Source of the DNA: Microbacterium sp. Au-Mic1
GTDB taxonomy: Bacteria > Actinomycetota > Actinomycetes > Actinomycetales > Microbacteriaceae
Direction: 5' to 3'
Assembly (NCBI RefSeq): GCF_021341785.1
Contig: NZ_JAJTTF010000009.1
Location: forward strand, 62,001 to 126,000
DNA length: 64,000 nt
Below the pieces are notes generated by a model, which was not told the DNA's origin, searched no databases, and saw nothing but the letters and a program-made list of their open reading frames with translations. The translations under genes were made by a program, and so were the position numbers. Positions 46,096 to 54,466 of the stretch are shown one piece after another. Position 1 is the first letter of the stretch; each line of letters opens with the position of its first letter.

Positions 46096-46107
46096 GAAAT
46101 CGATTTC
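46096..46107. promoter_or_regulatory. LacI-type operator 1 (kinase-GH116-isomerase operon)
   Basis: Perfect palindrome GAAATCGATTTC upstream of the FGGY kinase. A half-like GTTGAAATCGCG follows at 46119-46130. Identical or near-identical copies occur at 47207, 54380, 62970 and 63104. Confidence 0.75.
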
Positions 46108-46164
46108 AAGTGCAATCAGTTGAAATCGCGGGGCGCGTGGTGCGGGACCGGTGCGAGCGTGCAC

Positions 46165-46180
46165 CGGTTTCGTGAAACCG
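46165..46180 (-). terminator. Hairpin at the end of the lacI gene
   Basis: CGGTTTC-GT-GAAACCG (46165-46180) can form; it partly excludes a second hairpin CCGGTGC-GAGCGT-GCACCGG (46148-46167). GAAACCGAGTTC across the gene end also resembles a weak operator. Confidence 0.4.
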
Positions 46181-46183
46181 AGT

Positions 46184-47164
46184 TCAGCGCGAGACGGTCG
46201 CAGCCTGGATCTCGTTGCGGAGCACGATCGTGCGCGCCGGCTGATCGTCGCCGCCGATCCGATCGAGCAGCATGCGGGCCGCGGTCACGCCCATGTGCCG
46301 CGCCGGCAGGCGCACCACGGTGACCACGCTCGGCGACAGCGTCGTGAACGGCAGCGAGCCGACGACCGCGACGCCCATCGCGGGCGGGGTGAGACCGTGC
46401 TCGGTGAGCACCTGGATGGCGCCGACGCCGATGAGGTTGTTTCCCGCGACCACGGCGTCCGGCGGTTCGGGGAGCGCCAGCAGCTGCTCCATGGTCTCGC
46501 GGCCGCCGTCCACCCTGAAGGAGGAGAAGCGCAGCAGCTCTGGGGCGACGGGAAGGTCGTGAGCGGCGAGAGCCATCCGCCATCCGTCCGCGCGCTCGAC
46601 AGCCGTCTCGATGTGCTCGGGACCGGCGATGTGGGCGATGCGCGTGTATCCGGCCGCGATCAGCTGCTCGGTCGCGCTGCGGCCGGCATCGCGGTTCGCC
46701 ATCACCACGCCGTCGATGTCGTAGCCCGTGCCGCGGTCGACCGCGACGACCGGACGCCCCGCCGCCATGATCTCGTCGAGGCTGGTGCGATCGGAGGCCG
46801 CGGCGAGGATCACCCCCGACATGTGCTCGGCGATCGCGATCCGCAGATACGTCTGCTCCTTCTCGACCTGCGCGTCGGAGTTGCACAGCACTACGGAGAA
46901 GCCGGCCTCGGAGGCGACGTCCTCGACCCCGCGCGCCATCTCGGTGAAGTAGGGGTTCTCGATGTCGGGGATCACGAGCGCGATCACCTCGGAACTCTGC
47001 CGGCGGAGGGTACGCGCGGTCCGGTTCGGGAAGAACTTCAGCTGCGCGGCGGCCTGGCGCACGGCCGCGACCTTCTCGTCGGAGACGCCGACGCCGTTGA
47101 AGACGCGCGATACCGTCGCCGGGGACACGCCCGCGAGACGCGCCACGTCATAGATGGTCGCCAT
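46184..47164 (-). CDS. LacI-family repressor of the D-arabinan locus
   Basis: 326 aa. The helix-turn-helix is 'TIYDVARLAGVSPATVSRVF', followed by the hinge 'FFPNRTARTLRRQSSEVIAL' and the sugar-binding core ('VVAGNNLIGVGAIQVLTEHG', 'TTLSPSVVTVVRLPARHMGV'). It lies between the kinase operon and the divergent GH172-GH183 genes. A TGAAATCGATTGCA operator lies 43 bp upstream of its start. Members with this DNA-binding domain usually bind operators of the form found here. The likely ligand is a D-arabinose-derived sugar (inference). Confidence 0.92.
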   Translation of the reverse strand: MATIYDVARLAGVSPATVSRVFNGVGVSDEKVAAVRQAAAQLKFFPNRTARTLRRQSSEVIALVIPDIENPYFTEMARGVEDVASEAGFSVVLCNSDAQVEKEQTYLRIAIAEHMSGVILAAASDRTSLDEIMAAGRPVVAVDRGTGYDIDGVVMANRDAGRSATEQLIAAGYTRIAHIAGPEHIETAVERADGWRMALAAHDLPVAPELLRFSSFRVDGGRETMEQLLALPEPPDAVVAGNNLIGVGAIQVLTEHGLTPPAMGVAVVGSLPFTTLSPSVVTVVRLPARHMGVTAARMLLDRIGGDDQPARTIVLRNEIQAATVSR

Positions 47165-47206
47165 CCCGCCCTGCCTTCTGTTGTCCGTCAGGACACACTA
47201 CCGCGA

Positions 47207-47220
47207 TGAAATCGATTGCA
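47207..47220. promoter_or_regulatory. LacI-type operator 2 (lacI / GH172-GH183 divergent promoter)
   Basis: TGAAATCGATTGCA, one base off the GAAATCGATTTC consensus, placed between the divergent lacI and GH172 genes so that it can control both. Confidence 0.7.
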
Positions 47221-47308
47221 ACAGTTCCGAGGAATCGGTAGGGTGGCCGCACGCGCTGCCACGCTCCGCGCGCGGATCCACCCACTCCACACGAGGATGT
47301 GCCCCGCC

Positions 47309-48436
47309 ATGACCCTTCCCGACCTGTCCTCCCTGTCCGCCCTGCGGACCGTGCAGACCCGGTCCATCTCCCCGGAGAACTTCGACGGCGCCGTCGGCGG
47401 CGGCGCCCGCGCGACCGAGGGCACCGGTGCGGACTGCGCGCGCGACCTCGGCCCCGGCTGGAAGATCTCGCCGAGCGTCGACATCAAGGCCGGCGACACG
47501 TTCGATCTCGCCGCGATCGACGGCCCCGGCCGGATCACGCACATCTGGATCACCACGCACACCGACAACTGGCGCACCCTGATCCTGCGCGCGTACTGGG
47601 ACGGCGCGTCCGAGCCCGCCGTCGAGGTGCCCTACGGCGACTTCTTCTGCAACGGCTGGGGCGTCTTCGCGCAGGTGAACTCGCAGGTGATCGCCGCGAA
47701 CCCGCACGGCGGCTTCAACTCCTATTGGCCGATGCCGTTCCGCGAGGGCGCCCGCCTCACGATCGAGAACACCTCCGAGGTCGACGTGCGCGTCTACTAC
47801 CAGGTGACCTACGAGATCGGAGGCGACTACTCCGCCGACGGGTACTTCCATGCGCAGTGGCGCCGGTCCAACCCGCTCGAGGAGCTCGTGCCGCACACGA
47901 TCCTGGAAGGGATCGAGGGCCGGGGCCAGTACGTCGGGACGTACATCGCATGGGGAGTGAACTCCAACGGCTGGTGGGGCGAGGGCGAGATCAAGTTCTA
48001 TCTCGATGACGACACCGACCACCCGACGATCTGCGGCACCGGGACCGAGGACTACTTCGGCGGTGCGTGGAACTTCGACATCCCCGGCCAGGGGTACACG
48101 GCGTTCTCGACGCCCTACCTGGGCATGCCCCAGGTGATCCGCCCCGACGGGCTCTACGTCTCGCAGCAGCGCTTCGGCATGTACCGCTGGCACCTCGCGG
48201 ATCCGATCCACTTCTCCACCGGGCTGCCGAAGGTCGACATCCAGGCACTCGGATGGCGCAGCGGCTGGCGCTACCTGCCGCTGCGCGACGACATCGCCTC
48301 CACGGCGATGTTCTACCTCGACCGGCCGACGGCCCGCCGTCCGAAGGCGCCCGCTGCCTCCGACATGGAGGTGCACCTAGGAACGGCCCCCGTGCCGGAC
48401 CTGGGATCCACTCCCCCGCGCGCACCGCGCAGCTGA
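47309..48436 (+). CDS. GH172 (DUF2961) enzyme, candidate exo-alpha-D-arabinofuranosidase
   Basis: 375 aa, no signal peptide. DUF2961 hallmarks are 'ISPENFDGAVGGGARATEGT', 'ITHIWITTHTDNWRTLILRA', 'VPYGDFFCNGWG', 'ADGYFHAQWRRSNPL' and 'ICGTGTEDYFGGAWNF'. Members are exo-acting fructo- or D-arabinofuranosidases that form oligomers. An upstream ATG at 47297 sits directly on the GAGG ribosome site, so the ATG at 47309 is preferred; the difference is four residues. It is the first gene of a pair with a secreted GH183, 36 bp apart, behind operator 2. Confidence 0.85.
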   Translation: MTLPDLSSLSALRTVQTRSISPENFDGAVGGGARATEGTGADCARDLGPGWKISPSVDIKAGDTFDLAAIDGPGRITHIWITTHTDNWRTLILRAYWDGASEPAVEVPYGDFFCNGWGVFAQVNSQVIAANPHGGFNSYWPMPFREGARLTIENTSEVDVRVYYQVTYEIGGDYSADGYFHAQWRRSNPLEELVPHTILEGIEGRGQYVGTYIAWGVNSNGWWGEGEIKFYLDDDTDHPTICGTGTEDYFGGAWNFDIPGQGYTAFSTPYLGMPQVIRPDGLYVSQQRFGMYRWHLADPIHFSTGLPKVDIQALGWRSGWRYLPLRDDIASTAMFYLDRPTARRPKAPAASDMEVHLGTAPVPDLGSTPPRAPRS

Positions 48437-48472
48437 CGCCGGCGGGCGGCGACGCGAAGAAAGGAGAGGGCG

Positions 48473-50008
48473 ATGAAGCCCCTGACCAGGATCGCGGCGG
48501 GCGCCGCGATCACCTCCCTCGCCGTCGCCGCCTTCGCGGCGGCGGCCGCACCCCCGCCGGCCGTGGCCACCACCGCGACGACCCCGGCCACCGTCGTCGA
48601 GAAGCTCACCGGTCCGGATGCTCCCAACAACACCTGGGGCCGCTGGGACGTGAAGGCCACCGACCTCGGCATCCCGTGGGATGACGGATCCGGCCACGTG
48701 CTCACCGCTTTCGGCGACACCTTCGGCAACTCCTGGACCGGCCCCGGCGGCGGCGCTCCGCCGAACGGCAACTGGCGCAGCAACGTGCTGCTGCGCTCGA
48801 GCGACACCGACCTCGCCGACGGCATGCTCTTCGACCACGCCGCGCAGGATCCGCAGGGGATCGCGAAACAGATCATCCCGTCGAAGAAGGTCAACGGCGA
48901 CGAGATCACCGTCATCCCGACGAGCGGCATCTCGGTCGGCGGGCGCCAGTACCTCGGCTTCATGTCGGTGCGCCAGTGGGGTCCGCCCGGCATGTGGGAC
49001 ACGAACCATGCGGGCATCGCTTACTCCGACGACGACGGAGAGACCTGGACCGTCTCCGACACCCGCTGGGATAACCCCGACGGCCACGATCCGTTCCAGA
49101 TGCAGGCCTACGTGCAGAAGGGCGGCACGATCTACGTCTTCGGCACCCAGAACGGGCGCAACGGTCCGGCATCGGTGGCGAAGGTGCCCGCCCAGAAGCT
49201 GCTCGACAAGGCGTCCTACCGGTACTGGGACGGCGCGTCATGGAGCAAGGACGAATCGGCCGCGAAGCCGGTCATGGACGCGCCGATGAGCGAGATGTCG
49301 GTGCAGTGGGACGAGTACAGCAAGCGGTTCCTGATGATGACGCTCTCGGGCGAGGACATCATCCTGCGCACCGCGACCAGCCCCGAGGGCCCGTGGTCCC
49401 CGGCGCAGACGGTCGCGAGCTCGACCGACTACCCCGCGCTGTACGGCGGCTACTTCCACCCGTGGAACAAGAACGGCGAGATCTACTTCACGATGTCGCA
49501 GTGGAACCCGTACAACGTGTATCTGATGCACCTGCGCATCGACCGCAACGGCACGATCATCAATCCGAACCTCGTCACGGATCCGAGCTTCGAGCGCGCG
49601 ACGACGCTGGGCGACGGCACCGGTGGCACCTGGGGCGCGAAGCCCAACTCGGGCATCGACAACGCTCCGGCCGCGGGCTTCACCGGCGACCACCGCGTCT
49701 TCGTGCGCTACAACGACGGGTGGCGGGACGTCTGGCAGGACGTGGCGGTGCAACCGCACACGACCTACCGCCTGACCGCGTTCCTCCGCACCTCGGTGAA
49801 CAGCGACGCCGGGTACTTCGGCGCCCGGTCGCCCGACGGCACGGTGATCTCCGAGGCGCACTTCGCATCGGTGGGCGCGTGGACGCGCTTCACCGTGACG
49901 TTCGACTCCGGCGACCGCAACGCCGTGCAGCTCTACGGCGGCGTCTGGACGAACAGTGGTGACATCTGGATGCAGATGGACGACGTCGCGCTCGTGCGGG
50001 TGCCCTAG
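48473..50008 (+). CDS. Secreted GH183 (DUF4185) candidate endo-D-arabinanase with C-terminal carbohydrate-binding-like domain
   Basis: 511 aa. A Sec-type signal (residues ~1-30, 'GAAITSLAVAAFAAAAAPPP') precedes a five-bladed-propeller-like DUF4185 domain with 'ATDLGIP' 62-68, 'FGDT' 80-83, 'NWRS' 100-103 and 'GIAYSDDDGETWTVSDTRW'. From about residue 365 a beta-sandwich follows ('NLVTDPSFERATTLGDGTGG' ... 'IWMQMDDVALVRVP') of CBM4/9-like appearance. GH183 members cut D-arabinan of mycobacterial arabinogalactan internally. Strong AAAGGAGAGG ribosome site. The paralogue at 58430-59533 lacks the C-terminal domain. Confidence 0.83.
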   Translation: MKPLTRIAAGAAITSLAVAAFAAAAAPPPAVATTATTPATVVEKLTGPDAPNNTWGRWDVKATDLGIPWDDGSGHVLTAFGDTFGNSWTGPGGGAPPNGNWRSNVLLRSSDTDLADGMLFDHAAQDPQGIAKQIIPSKKVNGDEITVIPTSGISVGGRQYLGFMSVRQWGPPGMWDTNHAGIAYSDDDGETWTVSDTRWDNPDGHDPFQMQAYVQKGGTIYVFGTQNGRNGPASVAKVPAQKLLDKASYRYWDGASWSKDESAAKPVMDAPMSEMSVQWDEYSKRFLMMTLSGEDIILRTATSPEGPWSPAQTVASSTDYPALYGGYFHPWNKNGEIYFTMSQWNPYNVYLMHLRIDRNGTIINPNLVTDPSFERATTLGDGTGGTWGAKPNSGIDNAPAAGFTGDHRVFVRYNDGWRDVWQDVAVQPHTTYRLTAFLRTSVNSDAGYFGARSPDGTVISEAHFASVGAWTRFTVTFDSGDRNAVQLYGGVWTNSGDIWMQMDDVALVRVP

Positions 50009-50036
50009 CCGCGGTCGCGGTTCACACGCAGGACGT

Positions 50037-50104
50037 CGCGACGGATGCAGGATCGGATCGCGGGATCCGTCCGGCATCCGTCGCGCGATCCTGCATCCGT
50101 CGCG
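50037..50104. terminator. Palindromic GCGACGGATGC element, copy 2, between convergent genes
   Basis: Perfect 19-bp arms CGCGACGGATGCAGGATCG (50037-50055) and CGATCCTGCATCCGTCGCG (50086-50104). A further partial copy GCATCCGTCGCGCG lies in the loop. It separates the GH183 gene from the convergent doxX gene and can terminate both. Same family as 38976-39024. Confidence 0.75.
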
Positions 50105-50120
50105 GGAGACGTCCGCGCAC

Positions 50121-50552
50121 TCAGGCCAGCGCGCGCACCGGGCCGCGCAGCACGGTGCGGTCCAGGCCGTAGCGGCCGGCGCCCGTGAAGGCGAGGGCCA
50201 GCGCCCCCGCACCGAGCACGGCGGCGAACTCCCAGCCGCCGTCGCCGACCCAGATGCCGTTGCCGAGGTGCACGAGCACGATGGCCCCGACCATGTCAGC
50301 GGCCAGCAGCACGCCGACGGGGCGCGTGAACAGGCCGGCGATGAGCAGGATCCCGCCGATGAGCTCGAGGAACGCGATCACGGGGCCGGCGATCTCGGGC
50401 AGCGGCGCGCCCATGCCGGCGAACGCCTGCACGGTGCCGGGCAGGGTGTACTCGAAGACCTTCTGGGCGCCGTGCGCGGCGAAGACTCCGCCGATCACGA
50501 GGCGCAGGACCAGGAGTCCGAGAGAGGCGGCGGGCTTCGTGGTGTTCGTCAT
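50121..50552 (-). CDS. DoxX-family membrane protein
   Basis: 143 aa with four hydrophobic segments. The first carries the family's 'LRLVIGGVFAAHGAQKVF'; later parts have 'FLELIGGILLIAGLFTRPVG' and 'LALAFTGAGRYGLDRTV'. DoxX-like proteins are linked to redox and thiol stress or quinone chemistry, but the specific role is open. The ATG at 50552 is chosen because AAGGAG lies 9 nt upstream; the Met at 50561 would sit on top of that site. Confidence 0.88.
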   Translation of the reverse strand: MTNTTKPAASLGLLVLRLVIGGVFAAHGAQKVFEYTLPGTVQAFAGMGAPLPEIAGPVIAFLELIGGILLIAGLFTRPVGVLLAADMVGAIVLVHLGNGIWVGDGGWEFAAVLGAGALALAFTGAGRYGLDRTVLRGPVRALA

Positions 50553-50738
50553 TCCGGACATCTCCTTCGTGGCAGGACACGAGCTGCGAGCTCGCCTCGG
50601 GGCCTTTGCCCCGGTCTTCCACGCTACGGAGCCGACCCTGTCATGTTTCTGAACGCAGGCTCAATATCCGGTGACGGTGCCCTCCGGAGCACAGCACCGG
50701 CAGCGCTCGCGAGCCGGCTCCGTCCTCAGCGGTCTCGA

Positions 50739-52517
50739 TCATCGCTCGTCGTCGCCCGGCGCGACGCCTACGGCGCCGTCGTCGCGCCACAGCGCCCAGA
50801 GCCGCGCATAGGCTCCGCCCGCGGCGACGAGCTCGTCGTGGGATCCGAGCTCCACGATCCGTCCGCCGTCCACGAGCGCAATCCGGTCGGCGTCGTAGGC
50901 GGTGTACAGCCGGTGCGCGATCGCGATCACCGTGCGCCCCTGCATGGTCGCAGCGAGCGCGGCCTCGAGATCGCGCGCGGCGGTCGGATCCATCGCGCTC
51001 GTCGCCTCGTCCAGGATGATCGTGTGCGGATCCGCGAGGAGCACCCGGGCGAGCGCGAGCTGCTGTTCCTGCGCTCCCGTGAGCGGGTGTCCGCCGGATC
51101 CGACCACGGTGTCCCAACCGTCGTCGAGAGCGTCGACCCAGTCCAGCGCTCCCATGGTCCGCAGCGCGTCGCGGATCTCGTACTCATCGGCGTCGCCCCG
51201 TGCGAGCTGCACGTTCTCGAGGATCGATGTCGCGAAGATGTGACTCTCCTGCGAGACCAGCATGACCTCGCGGCGCCGACGATCCAGCGCGATCGCATCC
51301 GCGTCCACCCCGCCGATGAGCACGCGCCCTCCGGTCGGCGAGTCGATCCCCGCGAAGAGCCGTGCAAGGGTCGACTTCCCCGCGCCGGAAGGACCCACGA
51401 GGGTGAGCCGCTCACCGGGGATCACCGCGAGCGTGATGCCGTGCAGGACCTCGTACCCCGCACGATAGGAGAAGCGCACGTCGCGCAGTTCGACGTCCTT
51501 CGTCGACGGCTCGGCGGATGCGCAGGCGTCACCAACGCTGATCTCACTGACGCCGAGGATCCGTGCGAACGACACGAAGCCCTTCTGCAGCTCGTCGGTC
51601 CAGCCGATCAGCGCCTCGAGCGGCGCCACCAGAGCCGATGCGAAGAGGGTGACGCTCACCACGGTTCCGATGGACACCTGGCCCACGGAAGCGAGCCAAC
51701 CGCCCCACGCGAGCGACGCGAAGACCGGGATCGCGAACGCGAGATTCGTCCAGGGCAGCATCACCTGGCGCAACCGGATGCGCGCATACCAGGCGATGCC
51801 GATGCCCGTGATCGCGTCCTGCATCGAACGGTCCCGCGCCTCGGCGATGCTCAGCGCCTCCACGGTCCTGGCTCCCGTCGCCGTCTCGTTGATGGACGCG
51901 AAGATCGGACCCCAACTGGCGCCGAGTCTCTCGTAGACACCGCCGGCCCGCCGGATGAACCAGCGCATCACCGGTACGAGGATCGGCACGCTGAGCAGAT
52001 AGACCGGGGAGATGAGCGGAGAGGTCAGCAGAGCGGCGATCAGAGTGAGGACGACCGTGATTCCGGCGATCAGCGATTCCGGAAGAGCACGGCGCACGGT
52101 GTCCGAGACGGCGGAGATGTCCTGGGTCGTGCGCGCGACGAGGTCTCCCGTCCCACCCTTCTCGAGCACGCCCATCGGCAGGGTGAGCGCGCTCGCCAGG
52201 AACTCCTCCCGCAGCTGAGCGAAGACATGCTCACCGGCGATGTAGGCCAGACGGCTCGCACTCAGCACGAGGAGGCCCTGCGCGAGAGCGAACCCCAGCA
52301 TGGCGCCGCAGTAGACCGCCAGCTCGCCGGGGTCCGCCCCCGCCGTGAGGCGATCGATGAGCAGCCCCATCAGCCGCGGCGGGGCGAGCCCGGCCACGGC
52401 CGCCGCGGCGAACAGGGCGATCACGGCGATGAACGCGGCCCGCCGTCCGCGCCAGATGGCGCGCATCGCGGCGAACACATGTGCGCGTCCTGCCGTCGGG
52501 AGAGCCGACGCGCTCAC
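50739..52517 (-). CDS. ABC exporter half-transporter with intact ATPase
   Basis: 592 aa type IV (B-family) exporter subunit. A six-helix domain in the first ~330 residues is followed by a nucleotide-binding domain with Walker A 'LVGPSGAGKSTLARLFAG', ABC signature region 'VGSGGHPLTGAQEQQLALAR' (LTGAQEQ instead of LSGGQ), and 'HTIILDEATSAMD' as Walker B. It pairs with the upstream half-transporter, overlapping by 4 bp, to form a heterodimer. Which substrate leaves the cell is unknown. Confidence 0.92.
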   Translation of the reverse strand: MSASALPTAGRAHVFAAMRAIWRGRRAAFIAVIALFAAAAVAGLAPPRLMGLLIDRLTAGADPGELAVYCGAMLGFALAQGLLVLSASRLAYIAGEHVFAQLREEFLASALTLPMGVLEKGGTGDLVARTTQDISAVSDTVRRALPESLIAGITVVLTLIAALLTSPLISPVYLLSVPILVPVMRWFIRRAGGVYERLGASWGPIFASINETATGARTVEALSIAEARDRSMQDAITGIGIAWYARIRLRQVMLPWTNLAFAIPVFASLAWGGWLASVGQVSIGTVVSVTLFASALVAPLEALIGWTDELQKGFVSFARILGVSEISVGDACASAEPSTKDVELRDVRFSYRAGYEVLHGITLAVIPGERLTLVGPSGAGKSTLARLFAGIDSPTGGRVLIGGVDADAIALDRRRREVMLVSQESHIFATSILENVQLARGDADEYEIRDALRTMGALDWVDALDDGWDTVVGSGGHPLTGAQEQQLALARVLLADPHTIILDEATSAMDPTAARDLEAALAATMQGRTVIAIAHRLYTAYDADRIALVDGGRIVELGSHDELVAAGGAYARLWALWRDDGAVGVAPGDDER

Positions 52518-54247
52518 TGCTCCACCCCCTCGGCGCGCATCACGAGCGTGCGATACCCCTGGTTGCTCTCGAGCAGGCCGAGGTGGGTGCCGTCCGCCAC
52601 GATCCGGTCGTCGACGACGAGCACAACCCGGTCGGCGAGCGCCAGTACCAGAGGACTCGTCGTGACGATCAGCGTCGTGCGCCCTCGGCGATGCGCGCAG
52701 ATGCCCGATGCCATGCGCTCCTCGGTCGGAGCGTCCACCGACGAGGTCGGTTCGTGCAGCACCAGCAGTTCCGGTTCGGAGAGAAGAGCGCGCGCCGCGC
52801 CCAGCCGCTGGCGCTGCCCGCCCGAGAACTCGACCCCCCGCTCACCGACCAGCACGTCGAGGCCGCCCGGGACCGACCGCACGATGTCGGACGCATCCAC
52901 CGCGGCCACGGCGGCGAGAACGGCCGCGTCGTCGTGGCGCCCCCAGGGGTCGAGCACCTCGCGCAGCGTGCCGCTGAAGAGGAACGGCACCGGGTCCGAC
53001 ACCACGATGCGCCTCCGCACCACCGCGATATCCCAGTCCGGGAGTCGGCGACCCTGCAGCACTGCTGATCCCTCCTCGGCATCCGGGAGGAGGCGCCCGA
53101 CACGATCGACCAGCGCCTGAGCGCTGCCGGCCTCGGAGACCACGACGCCCACGAGTTCACCCTCTCGCACGACGAGGCCCGTGACCTCATCGTGCAGCAG
53201 TTCCACTCCGTGGGTCGAGGATGCCTCAGGAGCGGCGTCCTTCGCGTCTTCCTCCCACGTCGGTCGCAGGGTGAGCAGTCCGACGATCCGCCGCGCGGCC
53301 ACGCGCGCGTCGACCGCCACCGTCATCGCCTGGTTGATGAGAGCCACGGGCAGCACCAGGAAGCCGGCGTAACCGTAGAACGCCACGAGAGCCCCCACCT
53401 GCAACTGCCCCTGACTCACCAGCACAGCCCCGACCCAGGTCAAGCCGGCGACGAAGAGGCCGGGGATCAGCAGGTTCAGCGCTTCCGCCGCCGCGCGCGG
53501 CAGGGCGAGGCGGATCCCGGCGACGCGCAGCTCCGCCGAGCGCTCTCCGAATCGGGCGAGGAAACGCTGTTCTCCACCCACCCCGCGGAGCACGCGCAGG
53601 CCCTTGACGCTGTCCAGAGCGACGGCGTTCATCGCCTCGCGTGCGCTCCAGGCCACCTCGCTGCGCGCGTTGAGCGTGCGCACGAGCAGGAACGACGCGG
53701 CCGAGAACAGGGGAACACCCACGATCACGAAGAGGCCGAGCATCACGGAATCCCGCAGCAGCAGCACCGCGACCGTGACGAAGGCCACCAGCGCCGAGGT
53801 GATCGATCCGACGTTGATCGGGAGGAACGTTGCACTCCACGACTCCGCGGCCATCGTCACGACCGCGCCCGGCGCCAGTGAGCGCTCTGCGGCGACGGTC
53901 ACCCGCGACGTCGCCTTCGCGAGCACCATCTCGAGCCGGGAGTACGCGCGGGCGAAGTTGATGGATCCGGCCCTGTCCCTGAGCCCTTGGATCAGCGAGT
54001 GCTGCAGCTGCAGCCACACCACGACGCCCAGCCAGCGCAGGAACGCCCCGTAGTCGCCGGCGACGAGGCCCTCGTCGACCGCGCGGCCGATCGCCCAGGG
54101 TGTGAGGGCGAGACCGAGCAGCCAGATCACGTCGCACACGACGCCCTGCAGCACCGTCGTCCACTGCCTGCGGACGAGCCAGGCCAGGAAACCTACGGGG
54201 GTGACGCCGGCGGGCGGTGGGACATAGGTCTCGGGAAGGGCGATCAT
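52514..54247 (-). CDS. ABC exporter half-transporter with degenerate ATP site
   Basis: 577 aa. Six-helix exporter domain, then a nucleotide-binding domain whose Walker A position reads 'VGVVVSEAGSAQALVDRVG', lacking the G-K-S/T. Walker B reads 'LLVLHEPTSSVD' with His where Asp is usual. The ABC signature 'EFSGGQRQRLGAARALL' is intact, as required to complete the partner's ATP site. Heterodimeric exporters often have one degenerate site, but loss of the whole P-loop is extreme. The ATG at 54247 has GGAG 7 nt upstream; an N-terminal extension is rejected. An operator of the D-arabinan regulon lies 133 bp upstream. Confidence 0.9.
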   Translation of the reverse strand: MIALPETYVPPPAGVTPVGFLAWLVRRQWTTVLQGVVCDVIWLLGLALTPWAIGRAVDEGLVAGDYGAFLRWLGVVVWLQLQHSLIQGLRDRAGSINFARAYSRLEMVLAKATSRVTVAAERSLAPGAVVTMAAESWSATFLPINVGSITSALVAFVTVAVLLLRDSVMLGLFVIVGVPLFSAASFLLVRTLNARSEVAWSAREAMNAVALDSVKGLRVLRGVGGEQRFLARFGERSAELRVAGIRLALPRAAAEALNLLIPGLFVAGLTWVGAVLVSQGQLQVGALVAFYGYAGFLVLPVALINQAMTVAVDARVAARRIVGLLTLRPTWEEDAKDAAPEASSTHGVELLHDEVTGLVVREGELVGVVVSEAGSAQALVDRVGRLLPDAEEGSAVLQGRRLPDWDIAVVRRRIVVSDPVPFLFSGTLREVLDPWGRHDDAAVLAAVAAVDASDIVRSVPGGLDVLVGERGVEFSGGQRQRLGAARALLSEPELLVLHEPTSSVDAPTEERMASGICAHRRGRTTLIVTTSPLVLALADRVVLVVDDRIVADGTHLGLLESNQGYRTLVMRAEGVEQ

Positions 54248-54379
54248 CGCCCGTCTCCTCTCGCAGCAGGAACAGAGTCGACGACCGCGTGCGCACGGCA
54301 CGACGGTCTGGATCGGATCACGAGGATCCGCGGAAACCCTGTTCAACGGCGCATATCGACACCCTAGCGACTTTCGCGC

Positions 54380-54391
54380 GAAATCGATATC
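54380..54391. promoter_or_regulatory. LacI-type operator 3 (ABC exporter promoter)
   Basis: GAAATCGATATC, one mismatch to the locus consensus GAAATCGATTTC, upstream of the exporter pair. A second half GACGAAATCC follows at 54401-54410. Confidence 0.55.
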
Positions 54392-54466
54392 ACGGATTCG
54401 GACGAAATCCGCGATCGGCGCCCGGGCATCGCGGTCCGGGGCCTCGCGGCCCGGGACGAGGCGGTC

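Noticed and set aside
48473..50008. Sialidase/BNR-repeat protein, suggested by SDDDGETW
   Set aside because: Asp-box-like turns occur in DUF4185 propellers; ATDLGIP, FGDT and NWRS motifs shared with the 58430 paralogue fit GH183 better.
49956..53120. Open frame of over 1000 codons across doxX and the ABC exporter
   Set aside because: Antisense to genes with strong motifs and crossing a perfect palindromic repeat; composition not protein-like.
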